NCBI GenBank assembly: GCA_023253875.1
Contig: JALRFC010000098.1
Coordinates: 1 to 6,775 of the forward strand
Source of the DNA: Candidatus Kapaibacterium sp.
GTDB lineage: Bacteria > Bacteroidota > Ignavibacteria > Kapaibacteriales > UBA961
Reading direction: 5' to 3'
DNA: 6,775 nucleotides
This document shows, piece after piece, positions 1 to 6,424 of the stretch (positions within the stretch are counted from its first letter, which is position 1; every line of letters starts with the position of its first letter). A program made the translations under genes and the position numbers. A model generated the notes under the pieces. That model was not told where the DNA came from. It searched no databases and saw nothing but the letters and a program-made list of their open reading frames with translations.

Positions 1-450
1 AGGGTTTCGTAAGACGATTTCAGTTGTAAATCGTGTTTGAGAAAGTGTAGAATTATTCGAAAATAGCTTTGTAAACATACCTTTCTTTGGTTGAGAAGTT
101 TCGATCGTGATATGAATCATAATAGAAATAATACCATCAATAAATTCATTATTCATGAATATAGAAGTATTGTCCAGAGTACCATCGCTTTCAATCGCAA
201 AAGAGCGCAAATCCATGGCTTCTTCTTCGGAAAACGCTGCTTCCCTTCTTTGAAGTTGTGAAAGATCATCTGTAAATACTTGTTTTGTCAACAATATACC
301 GGAAGTAGAGACAAATGATACAATTGCATTGAATGTACCTTCTTCATCTATTGAAAGAAGTAGTTCACGAATGCCGGTAACTTGTTCGCCATTCACATAG
401 ACAGCGGTTTTTTCAAGTCTTCCATTGCTTTCTATTGAGATCGTTCTCAT
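1..450 (-). CDS. Unrecognised protein with an internal duplication, 3' end cut by the window edge
   Basis: An open minus-strand frame of 150 codons starts at the ATG at 450 (MRTISIESNGRL...) and stays open to base 1, so the C-terminus lies outside the window. I do not recognise the family. The visible part has no signal peptide or membrane segment and looks like a soluble, mostly beta-strand protein. Residues 6-27 and 86-107 align without gaps at an offset of 80 residues. Ten of 22 positions are identical and most others are conservative, with the shared pattern IES-x-G-x-L...T....N-x-E...G-I, which indicates an ancient duplication. The second unit appears to carry an extra basic/polar insert around residues 121-137. 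The start lies 7 nt after the aat stop, so the gene is probably the next cistron of the same operon. No good Shine-Dalgarno precedes it. That the frame is coding is likely from its length, the internal repeat and its operon position; the function is unknown. Confidence 0.75.
   Translation of the reverse strand, partial: MRTISIESNGRLEKTAVYVNGEQVTGIRELLLSIDEEGTFNAIVSFVSTSGILLTKQVFTDDLSQLQRREAAFSEEEAMDLRSFAIESDGTLDNTSIFMNNEFIDGIISIMIHITIETSQPKKGMFTKLFSNNSTLSQTRFTTEIVLRNP
130..195 (-). repeat. Protein-level internal repeat, copy 2
   Basis: Codes for residues 86-107 of the left-edge protein, the partner of the unit at 370-435. The glycines at repeat positions 5 and 21 and the Asn and Glu at positions 15 and 17 are kept in both copies. 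This fits a repeated beta-hairpin unit. Confidence 0.6.
370..435 (-). repeat. Protein-level internal repeat, copy 1
   Basis: Codes for residues 6-27 of the left-edge protein. It aligns without gaps to residues 86-107 with 10 of 22 identities (I, E, S, G, L, T, N, E, G, I in order). The likeness is at protein level, and the DNA has diverged. Confidence 0.6.
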
Positions 451-457
451 GTTAACT

Positions 458-1078
458 TCATTTATTGTTGAATGAAATGTGTTTATGTTGAATGGCTTGG
501 GCAAGCTGTTCAAGATATTGTGTTCTTGAAACTGTGATTGCACCCAATGAATATGTATGGTCATTGATATATTGTGAATCCAATAATGTGAAGCCTTTGG
601 TTATCAAATGATTATACAAATGAACAAATGCCATTTTGGATGCATTAGATGTGAGACTAAACATGGATTCACCAAAGAATGCAGATCCAATTGAGACGCC
701 ATAGAGTCCACCGATCAGAGTTCCTTCTTGATACGTTTCAATGGAATGAGCATAACCTTGATCATGGAGTTCGCTATAGACTGTAATAATGTCTTTACTA
801 ATCCATGTATCTTTTCTTTGTGAGCAATGTTCAATGACTTTTGAAAATGCAGTGTTTATAGAAAATGACCAAGGTGACTTTGCATATTCTTTCTTGAGTG
901 ATGCCTTGGGTCCATTAGCTGATAAAGGAAAGATGGCTCTTCGCATAGGAGAATGCCAGTAGATTTCATTTGTCTCATCATCAGCCATGGGAAACCATCC
1001 TGTTTGATATGCAAACAATAACAATGATGGTGTGAACGGTTGATGTTCCAGAAAGTCCAATATATTAATGGAAGTCAT
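458..1078 (-). CDS. aat: Leucyl/phenylalanyl-tRNA--protein transferase
   Basis: This cytoplasmic aminoacyl-transferase moves Leu or Phe from charged tRNA to the N-terminus of proteins with a basic N-terminal residue, marking them for ClpS/ClpAP degradation (family knowledge). With the start at 1078 it has 206 residues, slightly short at the N-terminus compared with the 234 of E. coli. Family motifs run in order: LLFAYQTGWFPM (20-31), YWHSPMRRAIFP (40-51), TWI (91-93), HSIE (111-114), GGLYGV (123-128), FFGESMFS (134-141), NASK (145-148), DSQ (167-169) and NDH..SLGA (172-180). Glu137, Asp167 and Gln169 fall at the same relative spacing as E. coli Glu156, Asp186 and Gln188, so the active site looks intact. 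The frame stays open to an ATG at 1168, but those 30 extra residues overlap trmB and match nothing in the family. The start at 1078 has AAGAAG five bases upstream and overlaps the trmB stop as TGATG. The ATG at 1081 is the alternative, with AAGAAG only two bases upstream. Confidence 0.95.
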   Translation of the reverse strand: MTSINILDFLEHQPFTPSLLLFAYQTGWFPMADDETNEIYWHSPMRRAIFPLSANGPKASLKKEYAKSPWSFSINTAFSKVIEHCSQRKDTWISKDIITVYSELHDQGYAHSIETYQEGTLIGGLYGVSIGSAFFGESMFSLTSNASKMAFVHLYNHLITKGFTLLDSQYINDHTYSLGAITVSRTQYLEQLAQAIQHKHISFNNK

Positions 1079-1827
1079 CATAACTTCTTGATGCGATAAG
1101 AAACTCTGAGATATGGAATGGTCTTTTTTCTTGAAAACACTTCTTGATCTGTCATGGGAATATTCCACTTTTCCTGCGAATATTCTGATAAGGAAATCTG
1201 TTGTAATACTTCATTCCAAATATCTTCATGATCGCCACAATACTCGACATACTCCATCTCGAATACGGGATATTTCTTCAATAATGCAAGTTGATATTCT
1301 GCAACTTCAGGTACATCTGTCATGATTCTAAACTGTGCATCATGTATTGCCAATCGAATGCATTCTTCTATCAATTCTGTTGTAAAAGCTCTACGCTTAT
1401 GATGTTTCTTTTTTACCCACGGGTCAGGGAAAAATGAGAAGAATTCCTGAATCGAATCATCGTGTAAAAAATGTAGTCCATTTGGTAATGAATACCATAA
1501 TGCATGAGCATTGTCAATATTCTCACCGAGAATGATATGATTGATCCAATCAGTCAATAATTGCCTGATTTCCAATCCAAGTATATTGAGTGATGGATTA
1601 TTCCAGGCATATGTGAGCATGAATGAACCCCATCCACATCCGATATCCAATACATTGGGTGGATGACCATTTGAGAATATGGTATTCCATTCAATTGATT
1701 CAATCAATGGAGGATAATATCTGGGAGTTTTTTCTAATTTATCCAATGGGAAATAGACATTTGCTGCATTGTGATGTCTACTTCGAGGCTTGGGATATTT
1801 CTTTGTATCAATAATGAATTCATTCAT
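1078..1827 (-). CDS. trmB: tRNA (guanine-N7-)-methyltransferase
   Basis: This SAM-dependent enzyme makes m7G, usually at position 46 in the variable loop of tRNAs (family knowledge). The 249-residue product is close to usual length. The SAM-binding motif I is VLDIGCGWG at 59-67, followed by the acidic end of strand 2 in GLEIR (Glu86). The family hallmark FPDPW (133-137) and the basic run KKKHHKRR (139-146) are present, as is TD (170-171). Near the C-terminus Thr226 and Glu229 preserve the TxxE signature. The residues after it (FSRKKTIPYLRVSYR) differ from the more usual RG...GH....DL tail, so the C-terminus is divergent. The start ATG lies inside the last codons of the upstream acylase gene, an 8-nt overlap. 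The stop overlaps the aat start, so all three are probably translationally coupled. A CGGAA about eight bases before the ATG may serve as ribosome binding site. Confidence 0.95.
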   Translation of the reverse strand: MNEFIIDTKKYPKPRSRHHNAANVYFPLDKLEKTPRYYPPLIESIEWNTIFSNGHPPNVLDIGCGWGSFMLTYAWNNPSLNILGLEIRQLLTDWINHIILGENIDNAHALWYSLPNGLHFLHDDSIQEFFSFFPDPWVKKKHHKRRAFTTELIEECIRLAIHDAQFRIMTDVPEVAEYQLALLKKYPVFEMEYVEYCGDHEDIWNEVLQQISLSEYSQEKWNIPMTDQEVFSRKKTIPYLRVSYRIKKL

Positions 1828-4354
1828 TCTTTGATTCCGGAATCAAGATAGATGATAGCATGAAATCGGGAGACACATTTCTTGAAGAAGAAAGTGCTAT
1901 ATATCCACCATTAAGCCATAATTGTACTTGATCGCTATAATGCGAACTCAATGGCTCACCAGAGACACCTCCGGGAAGTACACAATACAACATGGAATCT
2001 CTCATATCGGAAATCACTCGTACCGAAGCACCCAATGTTTGTTTGAATGGATCATTGAAAGACCATGACCCATTATTGAGCGTCGTATTATTGCCTCCAT
2101 GTGGAAATGGTCCATGTGTGACTATAGGTGACAATAACTTGCTTGAAGAAAAGAGATGTTCCAATGTTAGTACATGCAATTTTCCATATTTCCACGTACG
2201 TATATCTTGATTTCCATAGAATGACTCCCCTTTTTTAATTGCTCTCAAGAATGATCGAAAGATAATTTCTGCTCTGTCTTCTTTCATCTCTTTTGTTCGA
2301 ACATCATCAAACCAAGCGTGCCATTTAGATTCAGGCTCATAAATGGTATGGAGGATAATTCTGGTAGGAACATTTGTCACGATATTATACAAACGTAATA
2401 TTGGAGCTGTCAATTGATCTTCAAATACAGACCGATAATACTCTTCCAAAAACAATGTGAAAATTGTTGGTTCTATATCTTGATTTGTAATAAAACACTT
2501 CCAGTTTTTCATTTTCTCAATTGCCTTTTTTGCTTGAAGAGGCATATACTTCTTCTTCTTCAATAAATCAGGCAAGATTGAATCCATTATTTGTTTGGCA
2601 TATGCTGAATAGACATCCATCTGCAAGAATTGGGCATCTCGAACATCATATTCATCGAATTCACTTAATGTGCGTTGTAGTCTGTCTGCTCGTGATGATG
2701 GCTCCCATAAAGCTGAGTGATAGACATTGGGATTTGCCACCAATGGATTATTTGCAGTGATTATAAATCGTTTTGTATGATCATTGCCTGAATATGATTG
2801 TGATGGTAATATGGATGATGTATATACTCCAGTCCAATCATATCCTTTTTTCCAACCGGGAGAAGGCAAATTGGGATTTGTCTTATCTCCTCTTTTGGGA
2901 ATCATTCCTATTGTTGCAGAGGCAATTGTTCCATTTGCATTTCCGTAGGTAACATTCAAGGCCGGTGCACACCATATATCAAATCCTTTTTTGCAGTCTG
3001 CCCAAGAAGTTGATTTCATCACTTTATACACACCAAGAATCTCATCGGACATATTCATACCGGTCCATGAATAGGTCAAACAATATCTATTGAATAGTGT
3101 TTTTCCGAATGATGCATTCTTTATTAAACCGGTAGGTGGTGCATCTGATATTGCGGCTGAACGGTCAGTAAAGCGAATATCATATATAAGTGGCTCACCA
3201 TTTTTAATGATGATCGTATCTCTTTTATAGGTGAATTTTACTCGTTCACCGGATTCATTGATATAGTAGTTTGAGTTTTTCTTATCAATTTTTTCTATGA
3301 AATAGTCAAAATCATCATTCATCATATTGGTAATTCCCCATGAGCTAATATCATTTCTACCGGAAACGATCAAAGGAAGCCCAGGAATTGTAGCTCCAAT
3401 GGCATTAAATCCGGGGGAAGTAATATGTGCTTGATACCAACGAGCCGGTAATGATAGCTTTAAATGTGGATCATTCGCTAAAATAACCGAAGATGATTTC
3501 CCTTTCGGTGATGTTCGCATAACCCAAGAATTACTCCCAATTCCATCCCCGGAGAAACCTAAATATGCTCTTGCATCGAATACCATGGATGTTCGAATCG
3601 AGGAAAAACCTTCGAGATTATTTTGATTCAAAGCGATATCTTCAGATTGTTCTGTCTGAGTAGTCCCACCATATTGATATACAGTACCGGGAGTATTCTT
3701 AGGAATCATTGCCAAGGCAGGTTGCATGCCAAACTTATCGGCTATTTCCCCAAAAGCGAGGTCGGTCCACATGCTTATATTCATCTCAATTGCCATTAAT
3801 CGCATGATGATCAGACAGTCTTCAGGAGTCCATTTCTCAGGCGAATAACTCAATGCACCAAATTCAAAAGGGACTTTGTCAGGATTCTTTTCAAGAAATA
3901 GATTGACACCTTTACTATATGATTCCAGTATCAGCTTTGTTGTTTTACTTGATTGTCTATAGAGTCTGCCGGCAATATCCACAAGATTCATCACACGCAT
4001 GAATCTATCTGATTGCAAAGCTTGCTCTCCAAATATTTCTGCCAGTCTTCCCCTTCCTGCTCTTCTTGCTATGTCCATTTGCCACAGTCTATCTTGAGCA
4101 TGCACATATCCCATAGCCATGAATGCATCGGGTTCATTTCGTGAAATAATATGTGGAATACTAAATTTGTTTCGATAGATATGTACAGAATCCAGTATTG
4201 ATGTGGATTCATGAATTTCTCCTTTGTCAATGGAGGTTTTTGTGACCAATGATAAAGAAAATATACCCACGCCAATACCACACAATATCAATGAGATAAG
4301 TATTGGAATTCCATAGTGAGAGAATATGCGATATATCGGCGAACGACTAATCAT
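1820..4354 (-). CDS. Penicillin acylase family protein (Ntn hydrolase), membrane-anchored
   Basis: An 844-residue precursor of the penicillin amidase family, N-terminal-nucleophile amidases that hydrolyse acyl amides such as beta-lactam side chains or N-acyl homoserine lactones; the substrate here cannot be read from sequence. A hydrophobic segment at about 15-37 after a short basic N-terminus looks like a signal anchor or signal peptide, placing the enzyme outside the cytoplasmic membrane. The alpha-chain region carries IPHI (66-69), GYVHAQDRLWQMD (82-94), RR..GRLAEIFG (97-109) and DRFMR (116-120). The autocatalytic cleavage site is Gly273/Ser274 in GIGSNSW; Ser274 (codon 3535-3533) would become the beta-chain N-terminal nucleophile, followed by NDPHL (294-298). 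Further motifs are GNANGTIA (471-478), TANN (533-536) and PHGGNNTTLN (751-760). The predicted beta chain of 571 residues is close to the 557 of E. coli penicillin G acylase. It starts 9 nt after the HAD gene without a clear Shine-Dalgarno. Confidence 0.93.
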   Translation of the reverse strand: MISRSPIYRIFSHYGIPILISLILCGIGVGIFSLSLVTKTSIDKGEIHESTSILDSVHIYRNKFSIPHIISRNEPDAFMAMGYVHAQDRLWQMDIARRAGRGRLAEIFGEQALQSDRFMRVMNLVDIAGRLYRQSSKTTKLILESYSKGVNLFLEKNPDKVPFEFGALSYSPEKWTPEDCLIIMRLMAIEMNISMWTDLAFGEIADKFGMQPALAMIPKNTPGTVYQYGGTTQTEQSEDIALNQNNLEGFSSIRTSMVFDARAYLGFSGDGIGSNSWVMRTSPKGKSSSVILANDPHLKLSLPARWYQAHITSPGFNAIGATIPGLPLIVSGRNDISSWGITNMMNDDFDYFIEKIDKKNSNYYINESGERVKFTYKRDTIIIKNGEPLIYDIRFTDRSAAISDAPPTGLIKNASFGKTLFNRYCLTYSWTGMNMSDEILGVYKVMKSTSWADCKKGFDIWCAPALNVTYGNANGTIASATIGMIPKRGDKTNPNLPSPGWKKGYDWTGVYTSSILPSQSYSGNDHTKRFIITANNPLVANPNVYHSALWEPSSRADRLQRTLSEFDEYDVRDAQFLQMDVYSAYAKQIMDSILPDLLKKKKYMPLQAKKAIEKMKNWKCFITNQDIEPTIFTLFLEEYYRSVFEDQLTAPILRLYNIVTNVPTRIILHTIYEPESKWHAWFDDVRTKEMKEDRAEIIFRSFLRAIKKGESFYGNQDIRTWKYGKLHVLTLEHLFSSSKLLSPIVTHGPFPHGGNNTTLNNGSWSFNDPFKQTLGASVRVISDMRDSMLYCVLPGGVSGEPLSSHYSDQVQLWLNGGYIALSSSRNVSPDFMLSSILIPESKNE

Positions 4355-4363
4355 GAATCGAAA

Positions 4364-5047
4364 TTAGGAAGCATTATGTGAATGAACAATATCAAGCAAT
4401 TGTGAAATGTCTTCAAGAATATAATCTGCTTTGATATCTTGATTACCAAAAGAATCACCATATTGAGCAAAAGCGGTATGCATACCCACATTCTTTGCTC
4501 CTACCATATCTCTTTCTACCCAATCTCCAACCATGATGGCATGTTCCGGAGCTATTCCTAGTTTCTTAAGTGCTGTCTGAAATGGTACCGGACTGGGTTT
4601 TCTTTCTCCCGTATCATCATATGTTACAACGGCATCGAATGTATGATGATAATTGATATGACATAATCTTAACCATGCTTCTCTTGCAGGAGCATCCGAA
4701 ACTACGCCAAGTTTAATATGTGACTTAACTAGAGACATCAAGGTTGCTGTAACATGAGGATATGGTTTCAAAGCTGCTTCTCTTGCCCTTCTATATGCGA
4801 TGATACCGGCTGATAAAATTCGATAATCCAGATATCCCAATTGTTGGGTGAGCAATTCATCAAAGACACGTTGATATTCAATTCCTTGTGCATCATAAAT
4901 AGTCTTGATATGACCTTGCAATTGATTGGTCGTCAAGTTTAAACCTGCATCAATCATTGCATTGATTGCGGCATCAATAGCTTGTTGCTTCATTGCCATG
5001 AAATCGACAAGTGTATTGTCAAGATCAAATATCACAGCTTTAATCAT
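4364..5047 (-). CDS. HAD superfamily hydrolase (subfamily IA phosphatase-like)
   Basis: A 227-residue soluble haloacid-dehalogenase-fold hydrolase, probably a phosphatase acting on a small phosphorylated metabolite; the substrate is unknown. All four HAD motifs are present: motif I FDLDNTL (7-13) with nucleophile Asp8 and general acid Asp10, motif II Ser117 in VVSDA, motif III Lys150 in GERKPSP, and motif IV GDW...RD with Asp175 and Asp180. An alpha-helical cap lies between motifs I and II (about 15-95), as in subfamily IA. The frame is open to an ATG at 5137, but those 30 extra residues are unlike the family, which begins just before the FDxD strand. The ATG at 5047 has GAGAA four bases upstream and is preferred. 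It looks like the first gene of the leftward operon, facing the CoA-transferase gene across the divergent region. Confidence 0.92.
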   Translation of the reverse strand: MIKAVIFDLDNTLVDFMAMKQQAIDAAINAMIDAGLNLTTNQLQGHIKTIYDAQGIEYQRVFDELLTQQLGYLDYRILSAGIIAYRRAREAALKPYPHVTATLMSLVKSHIKLGVVSDAPAREAWLRLCHINYHHTFDAVVTYDDTGERKPSPVPFQTALKKLGIAPEHAIMVGDWVERDMVGAKNVGMHTAFAQYGDSFGNQDIKADYILEDISQLLDIVHSHNAS

Positions 5048-5164
5048 AGAATTCTCAAGAAAGTAATAATCGTTTTTCACTAATTTTACGTGATTTTGCC
5101 ATTTGTTCTCACAGCGTAAAATTACATAATTGAGCACAACTTCTTGTCATAAGTGGACATAAAT
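5048..5164. promoter_or_regulatory. Divergent intergenic promoter region
   Basis: This stretch separates the start of the leftward HAD operon from the start of the rightward CoA-transferase gene and must hold promoters for at least one of them. TAAAAT, a -10-like hexamer, occurs on the plus strand at 5117-5122 and on the minus strand at 5088-5083, one in each arm of a perfect inverted repeat. A plus-strand TTGCCA at 5096-5101 is a possible -35 element, but the spacer is only 15 nt. The minus strand has no convincing -35. The presence of promoters is inferred from divergent gene order; exact boxes are uncertain. Confidence 0.45.
5081..5124. repeat. Perfect 10-bp inverted repeat, candidate operator
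   Basis: TAATTTTACG at 5081-5090 and CGTAAAATTA at 5115-5124 are exact reverse complements separated by 24 nt. The repeat lies in the middle of the divergent region. The spacing puts the arm centres 34 bp apart, about three helical turns, which suits a dimeric or tetrameric regulator bound on one DNA face. The pairing is certain from the sequence; the regulatory role is inferred. There is no T-run on either side to suggest a terminator. Confidence 0.55.
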
Positions 5165-6424
5165 ATGGTTCTCACCAGTGCAGTGGATGCATTATCACAT
5201 ATACGCTCGAATTCTCGAGTATTCATTCATAGTGTGGCAGCAGCACCTCAACATTTAATCGAGGCAATGATGCACTATTCAGATGCCATAACTAATGTTG
5301 AAATTGTGCAATTACATACCGAAGGTCCTGCCCCTTATGCAGCTCCCGGAATGGAATCTTCGTTCAAGGTGAATGCCTTTTTTGTCGGACCCAATATTCG
5401 CGAAGCAGTCAATGCCGGAAGAGCTGAATATATGCCGATATTTTTGAGTGAAGTTCCAATGCTTTTTCATAGTGGACTTATGCCTATTGATATTGCATTG
5501 ATTCAGGTTTCTCCTCCGGATGCCCATGGCTTCTGTACATTGGGCGTGTCTGTGGATATAGTAAAAGCAGCCCTTGAACATTCGAATCTAGTCATTGCTC
5601 AAATCAATGAACATATGCCTCGAACGCATGGTGATGGATTCATTCATGTAGATCAAATAGACTTTGGGGTACAATACAATAAACCATTGCCGGAATATCA
5701 TGGAGCAACCACAACTCCAGTCCATCATGCAATTGGAAATCACATTGATTCACTCATAGAAGATGGTGCTACCTTACAGATGGGTATTGGGGCTATACCT
5801 GATGCAGTGTTGGGTTCACTCATTCATCATAAACATTTAGGAATTCACACAGAAATGTTCTCAGATGGGATTATTCCCCTCATAGAACACGGTGTAATAG
5901 ATGGTTCAATGAAAAAAGTACATCCAGGCAAAATTGTTACAGGTTTTGTCATGGGTTCGCAAACACTCTATGACTTTGTTGATGATAATCCTGCCATTGT
6001 ATTTCTCGACATTGCATATATCAATGATACCAATGTTATTCGACGTAATCCCAAAGTAACAGCAATCAATAGTGCCATTGAAGTGGATCTAACAGGTCAA
6101 ATATGCGCAGACTCAATTGGATCTTCTATTTATTCTGGTGTTGGAGGTCAAATGGATTTTATCAGAGGAGCTTCTTTGTCTCCGGGAGGAAAACCAATCA
6201 TTGCCTTACCATCCACAACCCATGCGGGTGAAAGTAAGATTGTGAGCATGGTAAAGCCGGGTGCCGGAATTGTCACTACAAGAGCACATGCACATTATAT
6301 TGTTACAGAATATGGTATTGCCAATATGTTCGGAAAGAATATTAAGCAACGATGCAAAGCACTTATTGATATAGCTCATCCAATGCATAGAGAACAATTG
6401 GAAAAGGAATCTCGACTTTTATAA
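5165..6424 (+). CDS. Acetyl-CoA hydrolase/transferase family protein, 4-hydroxybutyrate CoA-transferase-like
   Basis: A family I CoA-transferase that exchanges CoA between an acyl-CoA and a carboxylic acid through a glutamyl-CoA intermediate, in the cytoplasm. From the ATG at 5165 it has 419 residues, near the 438 of Clostridium aminobutyricum 4-hydroxybutyrate CoA-transferase, which it resembles along its length. Motifs in order: VSPPDAHGFCTLGVS (115-129), LQMGIGAIPDAVL (204-216), GIHTEMFSDG (226-235) with candidate catalytic Glu230 (codon 5852-5854), YSGVGGQMDFIRGAS (323-337), GGKPIIALPST (341-351), and VTEYGIA...GK...R...LI.IAHP (380-406). The donor and acceptor acids cannot be fixed: acetate, butyrate, 4-hydroxybutyrate or propionate are all possible. 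A GTG at 5153 would add four residues, and an in-frame TAA at 5150 rules out anything longer. GGA seven bases before the ATG favours 5165. The N-terminus is about a dozen residues shorter than usual. Its stop overlaps the converging thioesterase gene. Confidence 0.93.
   Translation: MVLTSAVDALSHIRSNSRVFIHSVAAAPQHLIEAMMHYSDAITNVEIVQLHTEGPAPYAAPGMESSFKVNAFFVGPNIREAVNAGRAEYMPIFLSEVPMLFHSGLMPIDIALIQVSPPDAHGFCTLGVSVDIVKAALEHSNLVIAQINEHMPRTHGDGFIHVDQIDFGVQYNKPLPEYHGATTTPVHHAIGNHIDSLIEDGATLQMGIGAIPDAVLGSLIHHKHLGIHTEMFSDGIIPLIEHGVIDGSMKKVHPGKIVTGFVMGSQTLYDFVDDNPAIVFLDIAYINDTNVIRRNPKVTAINSAIEVDLTGQICADSIGSSIYSGVGGQMDFIRGASLSPGGKPIIALPSTTHAGESKIVSMVKPGAGIVTTRAHAHYIVTEYGIANMFGKNIKQRCKALIDIAHPMHREQLEKESRLL
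6419..6424. other. Shared palindromic stop, TTATAA, of two converging genes
   Basis: TTATAA is its own reverse complement. Bases 6422-6424 are the TAA of the plus-strand CoA-transferase and 6421-6419 the TAA of the minus-strand thioesterase, giving a 6-nt tail-to-tail overlap. No hairpin-plus-T-run terminator lies between the genes, so any terminator must sit inside coding sequence. Confidence 0.9.

Noticed and set aside
1079..1168. Thirty extra N-terminal residues for Aat starting from the ATG at 1168
   Set aside because: They lie inside trmB, are basic and low in similarity to any Aat N-terminus, and the ATG at 1078 has a well-placed AAGAAG and a TGATG overlap with the trmB stop.
1113..2760. 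Plus-strand frames of 60-80 codons at 1113-1325, 1623-1814, 1992-2210 and 2521-2760
   Set aside because: Each lies fully opposite a strongly supported minus-strand gene, encodes no recognisable motif, and looks like a shadow of the coding strand.
4280..4312. Possible lipoprotein signal around Cys25 of the acylase
   Set aside because: The residue before the Cys is Leu rather than Gly, Ala or Ser, so the lipobox rule is not met.
2202..4444. The 11-mer ATATCTTGATT appears at 2202-2212, 2475-2485 and 4434-4444
   Set aside because: In all three places it encodes NQDI on the minus strand within normal coding sequence of two unrelated proteins. There is no regular spacing or flanking symmetry, so chance in AT-rich DNA is the simplest explanation.
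5096..5122. Sigma70-type promoter TTGCCA/TAAAAT for the CoA-transferase
   Set aside because: The 15-nt spacer is short and the -10 match is imperfect; kept only as a possibility within the divergent region rather than as a defined promoter.
5312..5581. Minus-strand frames at 5312-5581 and 6206-6397
   Set aside because: They are antisense to the CoA-transferase, whose motifs span both intervals; their predicted products show no family features.
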